64,000 nucleotides of DNA, taken from assembly GCF_026241315.1 (NCBI RefSeq), contig NZ_JAPHNA010000006.1, forward strand, positions 1-64,000, read 5' to 3'. Under the pieces are notes generated by a model. The model worked only from the letters and a program-made list of their open reading frames with translations. It searched no databases and had not been told where the DNA came from. This document shows positions 46,870-56,554 of this stretch, piece after piece. Position 1 is the first letter of the stretch, and the number at the start of each line of letters is the position of its first letter. Position numbers and translations under genes: made by a program. The stretch is from Campylobacter sp. MIT 21-1684. GTDB taxonomy: Bacteria; Campylobacterota; Campylobacteria; Campylobacterales; Campylobacteraceae.

Positions 46870-47451
46870 GTGAGTAAAATACAATATACACTCTCACTTT
46901 GTTTTTTTATTCTTAGTACTGCAAATGCTGATTTTATAGTCAAATCGATGAGTGAGTTAAAGAATGAAAAATTTATTCGTCAAAAATATGAAGAATCTTG
47001 CGGGACTTCAAGTCTGGCAAATCTGCTTAATCTTTTTTCTTTTAAACAATACAGCGAAGCAGATATTCTCAAAGTTTTACAAAACAAGACTAGTATGCTT
47101 TCTTTTTTAGAGCTTAAAAATACAGCTTTAAAACTTGGCTTTGAAAGCGATGGTTATGAGCTTGATACTAAAGAATTTGAATTTCTTACTTTACCTGTGA
47201 TAGCAAAGATAGAAAAAGATCCAAGATATCCCCATTTTGTTGTAGTGCAAAATTTACAAGGTGATTTTGTTTCTATTACTGATCCAAATTTCGGTGTTTA
47301 TATTGCTACGAAAAACGAATTTTACTCTCTATGGGGCAAGAAAAAAGGTTTTGTTCTTGTTGTTGTGCCAAAGAAATTTACTAATTATAACCTACAAAAA
47401 CCTTTCTTTTTTGGTAGTTTTTTACTGGATAAAAACAAAAGAGGATTCTAA
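46870..47451 (+). CDS. Periplasmic C39-family peptidase (double-glycine peptidase-like)
   Basis: 193 residues from a GTG start; GGAGG at 46853-46857 is rather distant, and the frame may rely on coupling with the barrel gene 3 bp upstream. A Sec signal peptide ends STANA-DF. The peptidase C39 pattern is complete. The nucleophile lies in RQKYEESCGTSSLANLLNLF (Gln and Cys, about 38-45). The catalytic His is in DPRYPHFVVVQNL (about 120), and the Asp is in VSITDPNFG (about 138). Unlike bacteriocin exporters it has no ABC transporter domains and acts alone in the periplasm. The same architecture occurs in FapD of the Pseudomonas Fap amyloid system. The best candidate substrate is the GG-leader protein encoded divergently at 45357-45899. 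Overlaps the convergent EamA gene by 4 bp. Confidence 0.85.
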   Translation: MSKIQYTLSLCFFILSTANADFIVKSMSELKNEKFIRQKYEESCGTSSLANLLNLFSFKQYSEADILKVLQNKTSMLSFLELKNTALKLGFESDGYELDTKEFEFLTLPVIAKIEKDPRYPHFVVVQNLQGDFVSITDPNFGVYIATKNEFYSLWGKKKGFVLVVVPKKFTNYNLQKPFFFGSFLLDKNKRGF

Positions 47452-48308
47452 CTTTTTCTTGCATTTAAGAGTACGCTTATTATGATAAGAACAAAAGAAA
47501 AAACATCAAGCCAAGTATAAGGAGTTTGAAAAAAGAAAAAACTCATACAAGCCGCAGCAACAGGTTCTATACAAGCTATCATACTTGCTTTTACAGCTCC
47601 TATATATTCTAAACCTTTAAGATACAGGCAAAATGCCATTATAGTACCTATAAAAATTATACCACCCATTGCCAAAAAAGAATCAAAACTGAATTGATAT
47701 TCAAAAAGTTTTGGACCAAGTAAAATAAAAAGAAATAAAGAAGATATGAGACTTGCAAAACCCATAACACAAAAAAGTCCATATTTTTGAAAAAGAGTTC
47801 TTGCGCTTAAAGAATAAAACACTATACCAAAAGCTGCGATAATCCCCCATACTAAGCCTAAAAAATTTACATTAAGTGATTTAAAATCCCCACCACTAGC
47901 AAGAAAAAATAACACTACAAATATCAAAAACAAAGCAATAATTTCATCTCTCTTTGGAAATTTTTTCTCTTTAAAACAAAGAAAAAGCATAATAAACAAA
48001 GGAGCGCTGTATTGTATCATCGTAGCTGTTCCCGCATCTGTATAAGAAATAGCTTTAAAATAACTATATTGGGTGAGTAAAAGACCAAAAAAAGCGAAAA
48101 AGACTAAGGAAAAACTTTCTTCTTTTGAGAGAAAAAGTCTCAAATTCCTTTTTTTAATACTTAAAAGACTTAAAAAAATTCCACTGAAAAAGAGGCGGCA
48201 AAAACTTATCCATTCGACTGTGTAATAATTTTTGAAAAGATATTCTGCTAAAATTCCAGAAATAGCCCAAGAAATCCCTCCGCTTAGAACTAAAAACACA
48301 CCTAGCAC
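47448..48308 (-). CDS. EamA/DMT-family transporter
   Basis: 286 residues, ten membrane helices in two EamA repeats (about 1-140 and 145-286). The GTG start (48308) follows AAGGA at five bases; an ATG three bases upstream is out of frame and closed. Typical features are the helix-one SGGISWAISGILAEYLF, SYTDAGTATMIQYSAPLFIMLF before the end of the first half, and IACIEPVAAACMSFFFFQTPYT in the second. These proteins export or import small metabolites; the substrate is not predictable. In C. jejuni a gene of this type (Cj0860) lies close to murA, in keeping with the arrangement here. Confidence 0.88.
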   Translation of the reverse strand: MLGVFLVLSGGISWAISGILAEYLFKNYYTVEWISFCRLFFSGIFLSLLSIKKRNLRLFLSKEESFSLVFFAFFGLLLTQYSYFKAISYTDAGTATMIQYSAPLFIMLFLCFKEKKFPKRDEIIALFLIFVVLFFLASGGDFKSLNVNFLGLVWGIIAAFGIVFYSLSARTLFQKYGLFCVMGFASLISSLFLFILLGPKLFEYQFSFDSFLAMGGIIFIGTIMAFCLYLKGLEYIGAVKASMIACIEPVAAACMSFFFFQTPYTWLDVFSFVLIIISVLLNARKS

Positions 48309-48354
48309 ATATTTCCTTTCAAGTTAAATTATACATTATTTTTGAGATTTAAGC

Positions 48355-48360
48355 TATAAT
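48355..48360 (+). promoter_or_regulatory. -10 box of murA-moeA
   Basis: TATAAT, 24 bp before the preferred ATG at 48384, with AAGGA at 48374-48378 between them. Confidence 0.5.
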
Positions 48361-48383
48361 TATATTTTATTATAAGGAAAATG

Positions 48384-49640
48384 ATGACCTACTTAGAAAT
48401 ACAAGGCAATAATTCTTTAAACGGCACAGTTCGCATTAGCGGTGCAAAAAATGCCGCCTTACCTCTTATAGTTTCAAGCATTTTGGCAAAAAATGAAGTG
48501 CGGATAAATAATGTCCCCAATGTGGCTGATATTAAAACTTTACTTTCATTACTCCAAAATTTAGGAGCAAAAACATTTTTTCAAGACTCTCAAGTTCTTT
48601 TAGATACAAGCACACTTAATCAAACCATAGCCAAATATGACATAGTACGAAAGATGAGAGCTTCTATACTCACCTTAGGACCTCTACTTTCACGTTTTAG
48701 ACACTGCGAGGTATCACTTCCTGGAGGCTGTGCCATAGGACAAAGACCTATTGATTTACACCTGTCTGCTCTTGAAAAAATGGGAGCGAAAATACAAATT
48801 CAACAAGGGTATGTTGTTGCAAGCGGGACTTTAAAAGGTGCTGAAATCATTTTTGATAAAATTACAGTTACAGGAAGTGAAAATATCATTATGGCTGCTG
48901 CTTTAGCAAGAGGAAAAACAAGACTTATTAATGCGGCAAAAGAACCCGAAGTAGTACAGCTTTGCGAAATTTTAGCAAATTCAGGGCTTGAGATAAAAGG
49001 CATAGGAACAAATGAGCTTGAAATAGAAGGTACATATGGTGAATTACTGCATTTTAAAGATTGCACTGTTATACCTGATAGAATTGAAGCTGGAACATAT
49101 CTTTGTGCTGGAGCAATTGTAAATTCTCAAATTACTTTAGAAAACATCAATATAAACCATCTCAACGCCATTATAGCAAAACTCCATCAAATGGGATTTC
49201 GAACTTTCAATGAGGGAAATACTCTGACTTTATTTCCAGCTGAAAAAATAAAGGCTGTTGAAATTCTTACAAGTGAATACCCGGGTTTTCCAACAGATAT
49301 GCAAGCGCAATTTATGGCTTTAGCATTAAAAGCCAATGGAACAAGCATTATTGACGAAAGGCTTTTTGAAAATCGTTTTATGCACGTGAGCGAACTTCTA
49401 CGAATGGGGGCTGATATTAAACTCAATGGGCACATTGCAACTATAGTTGGCACGAAAGAATTAAATGCAGCTGATGTTATGGCAACAGATTTAAGAGCCT
49501 CTTCGGCTCTTGTTTTAGCGGCTTTGGCTGCCAAAGGCACAAGTAGAATCCATAGAATTTACCATTTAGATAGAGGATATGAAAATTTAGAAACAAAACT
49601 TAGCAATTTGGGAGCAAAAATTACAAGGCTACAAGAATGA
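48384..49640 (+). CDS. murA: UDP-N-acetylglucosamine 1-carboxyvinyltransferase
   Basis: First committed step of peptidoglycan synthesis: transfers enolpyruvate from PEP to UDP-GlcNAc. 418 residues from the second of two adjacent ATGs (the first, at 48381, is only two bases from AAGGA). The landmarks are [17 protein letters not shown] at the N-terminus, and [38 protein letters not shown] with the PEP-binding loop Cys ([10 protein letters not shown], about residue 116) that fosfomycin alkylates. The catalytic Asp region [15 protein letters not shown] (about 304) and the closing [16 protein letters not shown] are also present. The stop overlaps moeA by 4 bp. Confidence 0.97.
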   Translation: MTYLEIQGNNSLNGTVRISGAKNAALPLIVSSILAKNEVRINNVPNVADIKTLLSLLQNLGAKTFFQDSQVLLDTSTLNQTIAKYDIVRKMRASILTLGPLLSRFRHCEVSLPGGCAIGQRPIDLHLSALEKMGAKIQIQQGYVVASGTLKGAEIIFDKITVTGSENIIMAAALARGKTRLINAAKEPEVVQLCEILANSGLEIKGIGTNELEIEGTYGELLHFKDCTVIPDRIEAGTYLCAGAIVNSQITLENININHLNAIIAKLHQMGFRTFNEGNTLTLFPAEKIKAVEILTSEYPGFPTDMQAQFMALALKANGTSIIDERLFENRFMHVSELLRMGADIKLNGHIATIVGTKELNAADVMATDLRASSALVLAALAAKGTSRIHRIYHLDRGYENLETKLSNLGAKITRLQE

Positions 49641-50809
49641 AAAATATATATGAAATTTTAGATTTTTTACAAAAACATATTCAAGCAGTAGATGGCTTTG
49701 AACTGCTTTCCCTTGAACAAGCAAAAGGTCGTATCTTAGCTGAAGATATATTTGCAAGAAAAGATGTACCAAGTTTTGATAATTCAGCACTTGATGGCTA
49801 TGCTTTTAATTTTGCAGACAAACATAAAGCTTTAGAAATACAAGGGACTATTTTTGCTGGCGATAAAAGAACTTATACCTTAAAAGAAGGTCAATGCTAC
49901 AAAATAATGACAGGTGCTTTAATGCCAAAAAATGCAGATACTATACTTAGGATTGAAGATGAGAAATTAGAAAACAGCAAACTCCTTATCAGCAAAGATG
50001 TACAACAATATAATGCTTACAGATACAAAGGCGAGGAAATCAAAAAAAATGAACTTTTGCTTAGCAAGCATACAAAACTCAACAGTGCTATGATAGCTTT
50101 ACTTGCTGCACAAGGAATTTATAAGATTGTAGTAAAAAGAAAAATTCGCATAGGAGTTTTTTCAAGTGGTGATGAACTTAAAGAACCTTGGCAGGAGTGT
50201 GATGAAAAAAGTATTTATAATGCAAATGCTTTTGCTTTAAATGCTTTGCTTGAAAATCCGTGCTTTGAGCTTAGTTATCTTGGTATTATAAAAGACGAGT
50301 TGCAAACCACAAAAGAAGCTTTAGATAATATGCATTTTGATTTGCTTTTAAGCAGTGGTGGAGCAAGTGTTGGTGAAGCTGACTTTATGGAACAAGCTTT
50401 AAATGAACTTAATTTCAACCTTCTTTTTCAAGGAGTAAAAGCACGTCCAATAAGCCCGACAAAATTGTATCAAAAAAACACTCTTTTAGTTTTGCTTTTG
50501 CCCGGAAATCCTATGTCAGCCTTTTTATCCTGCTTTATTTTTGGACTTCATATAGCTTGTATATTAAGCGGAAATCGCAATAAAAATCTCAAATTTAAAG
50601 CTAAAATGGGAATGAATTTGCAAGTTAAAAGTGGAAGAAATAATTGTATTTTGGGAAATGTAATCGATGGTATTTTCTTTCCCACAAATGAACACAAATA
50701 TAGTCCTGCTATGATAAAACCATTAATCCAAAGTACTTTTTTACTTATCAGCGACGAAAAGCTAAGTGAATTAAAAATCGATGATGAGATTGAACTTTTA
50801 ATGTTGTAA
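49637..50809 (+). CDS. moeA: Molybdopterin molybdenumtransferase MoeA
   Basis: 390 residues, the normal length. MoeA inserts molybdenum into adenylylated molybdopterin. Seen are the domain-2/1 segment [17 protein letters not shown] (about 41-57), [24 protein letters not shown], domain 3 with [29 protein letters not shown] (the MPT-binding GGxSVG loop, about 237-241), and [15 protein letters not shown] (PGNP, about 284). Coupled to murA by a 4-bp overlap, an unrelated pathway, so the pairing is probably only positional. mogA, which acts one step earlier, lies just beyond the tRNA-Gly on the other strand. Confidence 0.95.
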   Translation: MKNIYEILDFLQKHIQAVDGFELLSLEQAKGRILAEDIFARKDVPSFDNSALDGYAFNFADKHKALEIQGTIFAGDKRTYTLKEGQCYKIMTGALMPKNADTILRIEDEKLENSKLLISKDVQQYNAYRYKGEEIKKNELLLSKHTKLNSAMIALLAAQGIYKIVVKRKIRIGVFSSGDELKEPWQECDEKSIYNANAFALNALLENPCFELSYLGIIKDELQTTKEALDNMHFDLLLSSGGASVGEADFMEQALNELNFNLLFQGVKARPISPTKLYQKNTLLVLLLPGNPMSAFLSCFIFGLHIACILSGNRNKNLKFKAKMGMNLQVKSGRNNCILGNVIDGIFFPTNEHKYSPAMIKPLIQSTFLLISDEKLSELKIDDEIELLML

Positions 50810-50814
50810 ATAAA

Positions 50815-50843
50815 TTGACAAAAAAAGCCAAATACACTATAAT
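50815..50843 (+). promoter_or_regulatory. Consensus sigma-70 promoter of tRNA-Gly
   Basis: TTGACA (50815-50820), 17 bp, TATAAT (50838-50843): both hexamers match the consensus exactly. It starts 5 bp after the moeA stop and ends 10 bp before the tRNA. It is the only promoter in the window with a full -35 hexamer that I noticed. Confidence 0.9.
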
Positions 50844-50853
50844 TGATATTCTT

Positions 50854-50928
50854 GCGGGAATAGCTCAGGGGTAGAGCACAACCTTGCCAAGGTTGGGGTC
50901 GCGAGTTCGAATCTCGTTTCCCGCTCCA
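50854..50928 (+). tRNA. tRNA-Gly (anticodon GCC)
   Basis: Acceptor GCGGGAA/TTCCCGC, D stem GCTC/GAGC, anticodon stem AACCT-variant around loop TTGCCAA, T loop TTCGAAT and an encoded CCA. Anticodon GCC reads Gly GGC/GGU. Discriminator base is T, usual for tRNA-Gly. Confidence 0.96.
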
Positions 50929-50929
50929 T

Positions 50930-51466
50930 TTATTCTTTCTTTTTAGGACGAAAAGCTTTAATTATTTCTTCATTTGTTTCTATAAAAGCACCACCTATTA
51001 AATCTATACAATAAGGTATAGCGGAAAATACAGCTTCCAAGCATTGCGATATAGCTTTAGGATTGCCCGGTAAATTAAGAATTAAAGATTTTCCGCGAAT
51101 TCCAGCACTTTGCCTTGAAAGTATAGCAGTGGGAACAAATTGCAAACTTGCCTGACGCATTAATTCACCAAAACCGGGCAACATTTTATCACAAACTTTT
51201 TCAGTAGCCTCCGGAGTTACATCACGTAAAGCAGGCCCTGTACCCCCACTTGTAATAATTAAATCACATTTTTTTTCATCAGCAAGAAAAAATAATTTTT
51301 GAACGATATTTTTATATTCATCGGGTATGAGTTCCTTATGATAAATAATGTCGTTTTTTATATATAAATTTAATACCCTTTGTACTTCTGGAGTAGCTTT
51401 ATCTTCATATACTCCACTACTTGCTCTATCGCTTAATGTAAGTATGCCTATTGTAATGATTTGCAT
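50930..51466 (-). CDS. mogA: Molybdopterin adenylyltransferase MogA
   Basis: 178 residues. MogA activates molybdopterin by adenylylation before MoeA loads the metal. The fold shows IGILTLSDRASSGVYEDKATPEV at the N-terminus, ITSGGTGPALRDVTPEATEKV (the MPT-binding GGTG motif, about 73-76, with the TPEA(T) signature) and ILNLPGNPKAISQCL near residue 130. It ends 2 bp from the tRNA-Gly, on the opposite strand to moeA. It shares a short junction with corA upstream (12 bp), so both may be one transcript. Cj0725c-Cj0726c show the same pair. Confidence 0.94.
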   Translation of the reverse strand: MQIITIGILTLSDRASSGVYEDKATPEVQRVLNLYIKNDIIYHKELIPDEYKNIVQKLFFLADEKKCDLIITSGGTGPALRDVTPEATEKVCDKMLPGFGELMRQASLQFVPTAILSRQSAGIRGKSLILNLPGNPKAISQCLEAVFSAIPYCIDLIGGAFIETNEEIIKAFRPKKKE

Positions 51467-51478
51467 TTGAATTCCTTT

Positions 51479-52459
51479 TTAAAGCCAACCTTTTTTCTTA
51501 AAAAAAATCACTGGCAAAATAATAGAGATCAGCATCACACAAAGCACAATAGGATACGCATAATAAAATCCAAGTTCAGGCATAAATTTGAAATTCATTC
51601 CATATATAGTACCTATTAAAGTCGGCGGCATCATAGCTACAGTTGCAACAGTGAAAAGTTTAATTGTTTTATTTTGTTCTATATTAATTTGAGAGGCAAG
51701 AATTGTTTGGATATTATCTAAAATATTAAGCTGGGAAACACTGAATTCCACAAGCGAATTTAAATCTTTTAAAACTATAGTAAGATTTTGTTTTATATCT
51801 TTATCTATCTTATCGCTCTTAAGTAAAGAAGTCATAGCGCGTCTCTTATCAAAAAGAGAATCTCGCACACGCATATTAAGCTCTTGGAGACTTGAAATAT
51901 CTTTAAGCATTTCATCATAGCTGTATTCATTCTTTTTTTCTAAAACGCTAATGCGAAGTCTTCTTGCTTCTTTATCAACTAACTCAAGCAAATCAGCATC
52001 TTTCTCTACTCTCACTTCAAAAATTTTATCGATAATATCAAAACCATCTTCAAAATTTTTAGGACTTACTAAAATCCGTGCTTGAATTTCTTCAAAAGTG
52101 CTAAATTCATTATATCTTATAGTAAATAAAATATTTTTTGTGCTAACAAAACTTACAATTTCTGTATTAAGATCTATGGAATTATTATTTTCATATTCTT
52201 TAAAGGCTCTTACTAAAAAATGTGCATTGATAGTAATAGTAGTACTGTCTTCCCAATATTTTGAACTAAGCTCTATCTCTTCTCTTTCTTCTTTACTTGG
52301 AAATTCAAGATTAAAACAAGAAGAAATAAAAGCAATTTCATCGCTACTTGGATGAAGTAAATCGATCCATAAGATATTATCAGGCAAACTTTCATTTTCT
52401 AATTTAAAATTGATTCTTTGTACTAAAGCATTTTCAGTTTTTACATAAATATAAAGCAT
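51479..52459 (-). CDS. corA: CorA-type magnesium/cobalt transporter
   Basis: 326 residues. A cytoplasmic alpha/beta domain (about 1-150) and the long stalk helices (about 155-265) precede two membrane helices at the C-terminus. The selectivity signature [14 protein letters not shown] (GMN, about residue 287) sits between helix one ([20 protein letters not shown]) and helix two ([21 protein letters not shown]). The protein ends in a basic tail (KKKGWL). It forms a homopentameric Mg2+ uptake channel. ATG preceded by AAGGGAAAAA on the minus strand. Confidence 0.95.
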   Translation of the reverse strand: MLYIYVKTENALVQRINFKLENESLPDNILWIDLLHPSSDEIAFISSCFNLEFPSKEEREEIELSSKYWEDSTTITINAHFLVRAFKEYENNNSIDLNTEIVSFVSTKNILFTIRYNEFSTFEEIQARILVSPKNFEDGFDIIDKIFEVRVEKDADLLELVDKEARRLRISVLEKKNEYSYDEMLKDISSLQELNMRVRDSLFDKRRAMTSLLKSDKIDKDIKQNLTIVLKDLNSLVEFSVSQLNILDNIQTILASQINIEQNKTIKLFTVATVAMMPPTLIGTIYGMNFKFMPELGFYYAYPIVLCVMLISIILPVIFFKKKGWL

Positions 52460-52494
52460 TTTTTCCCTTTTTTACTATTATAACTTTGTTTTAC

Positions 52495-54423
52495 TTAAAA
52501 ATTTGTTTTTTCTAAAACTTCAAAATATGCTTTTTCTAAACTCTCTAATTTGTTTTGAGCTTGTTGCAATCTTTCATAAACAGCAACAATGTCTCTATCA
52601 GTATATTCCTTAGTCTCATAAAGCTGTGAATTTAAAGAAACAATTTCTCGTTCTAAATTCTCAATTTGATCAGGATATTTTTCTAAAATTTCATTTTCTT
52701 TGTAACTGAGTTTTTGAGTCTTTTTTTCTTTTAAGTTTAATTTAGTATTTTTCTCATTTTTAAGAGTGCTTACAAAATACTCAAACCCATCTAAATCATC
52801 TTTCAATTCTAAATATTCGGTATATGATGTGTGTACAATTTCTATATTTTCATCTTCAAAAATATACATTTTGTTGGCAATCTTATCTACAAAATATCTA
52901 TCGTGAGATGCAAACAAAATAGCACCTTTAAAGTCTAAAAGATACTCTTCTAAAATGTTAATAGTAGCAAGATCCAAATCATTTGTCGGCTCATCTAAAA
53001 TAAGTACATCATATTTCTTTGTAAAAAGTAAAGCTAAAGCTAGGCGACTTTTCTCACCACCACTTAAAACACCAACATTTGTTTGTAAAAATTCTTTAGG
53101 AAATAAAAAGCTCTTTAAATACCCATAAATGTTCATATTTTTTTCTCCAATCTGGACTCTGTCGCCACCATTTGGACAAAAAATTTCAAGCAAAGTTTTG
53201 TTTGTATTAATAAGACTTTTTGCTTGATCAAAATACCCCATTTCAAGTTCTGCACGTTGTATTTCCCCGTCATAATCTTGCATATGCCCTAAAAGCATTT
53301 TCAAAAAAGTCGATTTTCCACAACCATTTTTTCCAACTATAGCTATACGCTCACCTTGTAAAATTCGTGCATTAAAATCCTTAAAAAGTACTCTTTTAGC
53401 TATAATTTTACTAACATTTTTTAACTCAAAAAGCATTTTTCTACGATTGAATTTGTTTTCTGAATTTGCATTCAAAGCAGCCCTTGAAAGTTCAAGTCTT
53501 AATTTTTTAATCTCATTAGGATTTTTCTTTGCCTGCTCTCTCATTTTTAAAATTCGCTCTTTACGACCCTCGTTTCTTTTCAGTCGTGCCTTAACGCCTC
53601 TTTTTAACCATTCTTCCTCGCTTTTTAAATGCTTTAAAAGTGTCTCATAACTTTTAGTAAGACTTTGCAAAAGCTGATTTTTCTTATTTAAATACTGCAT
53701 ATAACCACCTTGAAAAACGGTTATTTTTCCAGCTTCAAGCTCCACGCATTTTTCAGCTACGGTATCTATAAAATGTCTGTCGTGAGAGATGAAAATAACA
53801 CACATTTTTGAAGATTTTAATATTTTTTCTAAAAAGTCTGTCATAGCAATATCAAGATGATTCGTAGGTTCATCAAGTAATAAAATATCAGGATTTTGAA
53901 GTAATAAAATACAAAGTCCTATACGCCGAATTTCTCCTCCGCTTAAAGTGCAAACGGGACTTTGTTTAAAATCTAAAAGCCCAAATTCTTTTAAAATTCT
54001 ATCAATTTTAACTTCTATATTCCAAGCATCTTTACTTTCTATAAAAGCTATTACTCTGTCAATTTCTTTCAATAAGAGAGTATTTTCTGGTTCCTTGGCT
54101 AATTTCTCTTGTAAAAGATTGTATTGTGCTAAACTTGAATAAATTTCATTGAGTTCTTGTTGAATAAGCTCATTAATACTAATACTTTTTTCAAATTCAA
54201 CATTTTGATTTAAAAAAGCTATGCTTTTGTTGTTTTGTCGTATTATTCTGCCATCATCAAGAGCGAGTGAGCCTAAAAGAATTTTTAAAAAGGTTGATTT
54301 TCCTTCACCATTTTTTCCAATAATAGCGATTTTTTCATTTTCCTGAACACTAAAATTGACTTGTTCTAAAACAATTTTTTCACCGAATTTTTTACTTGCA
54401 TTTCTTAAATCAATCAATGCCAT
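52495..54423 (-). CDS. ABC-F family ATPase (Uup/EttA-like translation factor)
   Basis: 642 residues with two ABC cassettes and no membrane helices. Walker A motifs are GKNGEGKST (about 37) and GKNGCGKST (about 365). Signatures are CTLSGGEIRRIGL and GVLSGGEKSRLAL. Walker B motifs are DILLLDEPTNHLD and DVLILDEPTNDLD. The interdomain helical linker (about 240-320) is the tRNA-interacting P-site motif of ABC-F proteins, and a basic coiled coil closes the C-terminus (about 560-642), as in Uup. Members act on stalled ribosomes; Uup has also been linked to DNA. The C-terminal coiled coil favours the Uup branch. It stands alone, 35 bp after corA's start and 25 bp from the end of serA. Confidence 0.93.
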   Translation of the reverse strand: MALIDLRNASKKFGEKIVLEQVNFSVQENEKIAIIGKNGEGKSTFLKILLGSLALDDGRIIRQNNKSIAFLNQNVEFEKSISINELIQQELNEIYSSLAQYNLLQEKLAKEPENTLLLKEIDRVIAFIESKDAWNIEVKIDRILKEFGLLDFKQSPVCTLSGGEIRRIGLCILLLQNPDILLLDEPTNHLDIAMTDFLEKILKSSKMCVIFISHDRHFIDTVAEKCVELEAGKITVFQGGYMQYLNKKNQLLQSLTKSYETLLKHLKSEEEWLKRGVKARLKRNEGRKERILKMREQAKKNPNEIKKLRLELSRAALNANSENKFNRRKMLFELKNVSKIIAKRVLFKDFNARILQGERIAIVGKNGCGKSTFLKMLLGHMQDYDGEIQRAELEMGYFDQAKSLINTNKTLLEIFCPNGGDRVQIGEKNMNIYGYLKSFLFPKEFLQTNVGVLSGGEKSRLALALLFTKKYDVLILDEPTNDLDLATINILEEYLLDFKGAILFASHDRYFVDKIANKMYIFEDENIEIVHTSYTEYLELKDDLDGFEYFVSTLKNEKNTKLNLKEKKTQKLSYKENEILEKYPDQIENLEREIVSLNSQLYETKEYTDRDIVAVYERLQQAQNKLESLEKAYFEVLEKTNF

Positions 54424-54448
54424 TTATATGCTTTTAGAATGTAAAAGA

Positions 54449-56038
54449 CTAAATCTCAACGTAGCGTACAAAAATACATACTTCAAGCTCATCAAGCTCA
54501 TCAAGTACTTCTCTTTGTACTTTCTCATCAACTAAAACTACTGCTAAAGCACTTCCAAAGCCGTCTCTACCAAGTCTAAAATCTGCTATATTAATATTTT
54601 TAGAAGCTAAAACTGAACTTATTTTAGCAATGACTCCGGGTACATCTTTATTCTTAAAAATAATCATTTTCCCTTTTGGTTTGAAGTCTGTTTTAAAGCC
54701 ATCAAAACCAACAATTCTTTGTTCGTTTTCATTAAAAACGGTACCAGAAACACTAGTATGCGAATTATCTGTAACAATTTTTACGCTTAATTTATTATTA
54801 TAGCCACTGTTTGGCAAAGTTTCACAATGTAATTTTATACCTTTTTCTTTAGCGACAAATTCAGCATTTACATAATTGATCTTTTCGCCTAAAATTCCAC
54901 CTAATGCACCAACAACTGCAAAAGCAAGCATAGAATTTACATATTCTCCTATTATACCTTCAGCTTCTAATTTAATACTTTTAATGACATTTTTATCAAT
55001 TTGCGTAGCTAAAAATGCCATTTTTGAAACAAGTTCTATATAAGGCTCGACAAAAGGCGGTAAATCTTCAGTTTTAACCGGTAAATTTAAAGCATTTGGG
55101 TATGCCACACCTCTAGCAGCACTTAATGCCTGTTCACAGGCTTGTTTTGCAATATTTTCTTGACTTTCTAAGGTATTAGCTCCTAGATGGGAAGTTACAG
55201 AAATATTTTCAAATTCCAAAAGAGGATTGTCCGTCGCTGGCTCCTTGTCAAAAACATCGATTCCAAGCCAAGCTATTTTACCATTTTTCAAACCCTCGCA
55301 CAAAGCTTCTTCGGTATAAAGTCCGCCTCTTGCACAATTAATTAAACGCACGCCATTTTTCATCTTAGCAAGTTCCTTTACCCCTATCATTGCATTTGTT
55401 TCTTTTGTTTTTGGAGTATGTATGGTAATAAAATCGCTTTGAATAAGAATTTCATCTAAAGTTTTAGCTTGTTGCATATCCAAATCTGTAATTTTAGAAG
55501 AACTAATATAAGGATCAAAAGCGAGAATTTTCATTCCAAAAGCTTTAGCACGAATCCCCACTCTTGAGCCTATATTGCCAAAACCTATAATTCCCAAAGT
55601 TTTCCCTTTAAGTTCAATACCGTACCATCTTTCCCTCTCCCATTTCCTTTGAATTTTTAAGAAATTATGTGCATTTACAAAACTTCTTGCAGAAGTAAGA
55701 AGATGCGTCATTGTAAGTTCAACAGCAGCAATAGTATTTGCTGTTGGGACATTCATCACTATAACGCCACGTTTAGAACATTCTGCCACATCAACATTAT
55801 CTACGCCTACCCCAGCACGTACTAAGGCTTTAAGCTTTTTTGCGTGATTTAAAAATTGCACATCTACATCAGTAGAGCTCCTAGTGATAGCAACATCTAC
55901 ATCAGCTAATAATTCTAAAAGTTTATCTTTTGGTATCTTTTGAGCTTCAATAAGTTCTGTATTTTCATCCTTTTTTAAAAGCTCTATTCCAGTATCTAAA
56001 ATAGCATCACATATTATAATTTTTTTTTTCATAGCCAT
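54449..56038 (-). CDS. serA: D-3-phosphoglycerate dehydrogenase
   Basis: 529 residues, the long type with an intervening domain and a C-terminal ACT domain. It oxidises 3-phosphoglycerate in the first step of serine synthesis. The NAD site is [14 protein letters not shown] (about 147-160). The catalytic Arg-Glu-His are in [18 protein letters not shown] (Arg about 235), [11 protein letters not shown] (Glu about 264) and [15 protein letters not shown] (His about 282). The allosteric-substrate-binding region (about 320-450) is followed by an ACT domain ([34 protein letters not shown]), which usually binds serine for feedback inhibition. Two starts are possible (M1, M3). It overlaps the upstream gene by 10 bp. 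Confidence 0.96.
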   Translation of the reverse strand: MAMKKKIIICDAILDTGIELLKKDENTELIEAQKIPKDKLLELLADVDVAITRSSTDVDVQFLNHAKKLKALVRAGVGVDNVDVAECSKRGVIVMNVPTANTIAAVELTMTHLLTSARSFVNAHNFLKIQRKWERERWYGIELKGKTLGIIGFGNIGSRVGIRAKAFGMKILAFDPYISSSKITDLDMQQAKTLDEILIQSDFITIHTPKTKETNAMIGVKELAKMKNGVRLINCARGGLYTEEALCEGLKNGKIAWLGIDVFDKEPATDNPLLEFENISVTSHLGANTLESQENIAKQACEQALSAARGVAYPNALNLPVKTEDLPPFVEPYIELVSKMAFLATQIDKNVIKSIKLEAEGIIGEYVNSMLAFAVVGALGGILGEKINYVNAEFVAKEKGIKLHCETLPNSGYNNKLSVKIVTDNSHTSVSGTVFNENEQRIVGFDGFKTDFKPKGKMIIFKNKDVPGVIAKISSVLASKNINIADFRLGRDGFGSALAVVLVDEKVQREVLDELDELEVCIFVRYVEI

Positions 56039-56553
56039 ATTTCCTTTGCTTTAGCATTAATTTTATATTTTTTCAATTCTTCAATAATTTCTTCAATCAA
56101 ATTTCTATTCTCTGTATTTATAAAAATTTCAGGAGTACTGTCTAAATCGATAAAAATTTCAGGACTCTCTCTGGATTTTAACAAAAAATATTTGACTTCG
56201 AAAGAGTTTAAAACCTGTTTTAAACAAAAAAGAGAATAGATGTCATATTTATTAACAATCAACTGATAATATTTTGTTTTCTCTGTCAGCTCGCTTGTGT
56301 CTATATCAAAATGCAACATAAACTGCTCAGCGGCAGGAGTAAAATTACGTTGAGGTAATTCGATAAGTTTTTCCTGCCAGGTTTTTTCAACTATTTTATT
56401 TTGATTTATATTGTTATATTCGTTGATTATTTTTGCGGTAAGGTTAGATGTAAAATCAGGATTTGTCCGAAAATTCCAAAGCAATAAAAAAACAACAACA
56501 CATAAAACAAGCAATAAAACGATTAAAATACCTATACTCAAGTACTGCTTCAT
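56029..56553 (-). CDS. Conserved membrane-anchored hypothetical protein (Cj0892c-like)
   Basis: 174 residues from the ATG at 56553, two bases after the rpsA stop codon. In-frame GTG (56583) and ATG (56580) starts inside rpsA are also possible, and neither has a clear ribosome-binding site. One N-terminal membrane helix (YLSIGILIVLLLVLCVVVFLLLW, about 4-26) anchors a periplasmic domain of about 145 residues. That domain ends in a SPOR-like alpha/beta pattern (repeated xxIFIDxxSTPEIFINTENRN..[18 protein letters not shown]), a guess on secondary structure only. It lies between rpsA and serA in one operon. Confidence 0.75.
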   Translation of the reverse strand: MKQYLSIGILIVLLLVLCVVVFLLLWNFRTNPDFTSNLTAKIINEYNNINQNKIVEKTWQEKLIELPQRNFTPAAEQFMLHFDIDTSELTEKTKYYQLIVNKYDIYSLFCLKQVLNSFEVKYFLLKSRESPEIFIDLDSTPEIFINTENRNLIEEIIEELKKYKINAKAKEIWL

Positions 56554-56554
56554 A

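Noticed and set aside
45357-47451. Calling the GG-leader locus a true Fap amyloid operon or a bacteriocin cluster
   Set aside because: No FapB/FapC-like repeats, no ABC exporter, no immunity gene, and the substrate carries a Sec signal; only the peptidase and barrel resemble Fap in kind.
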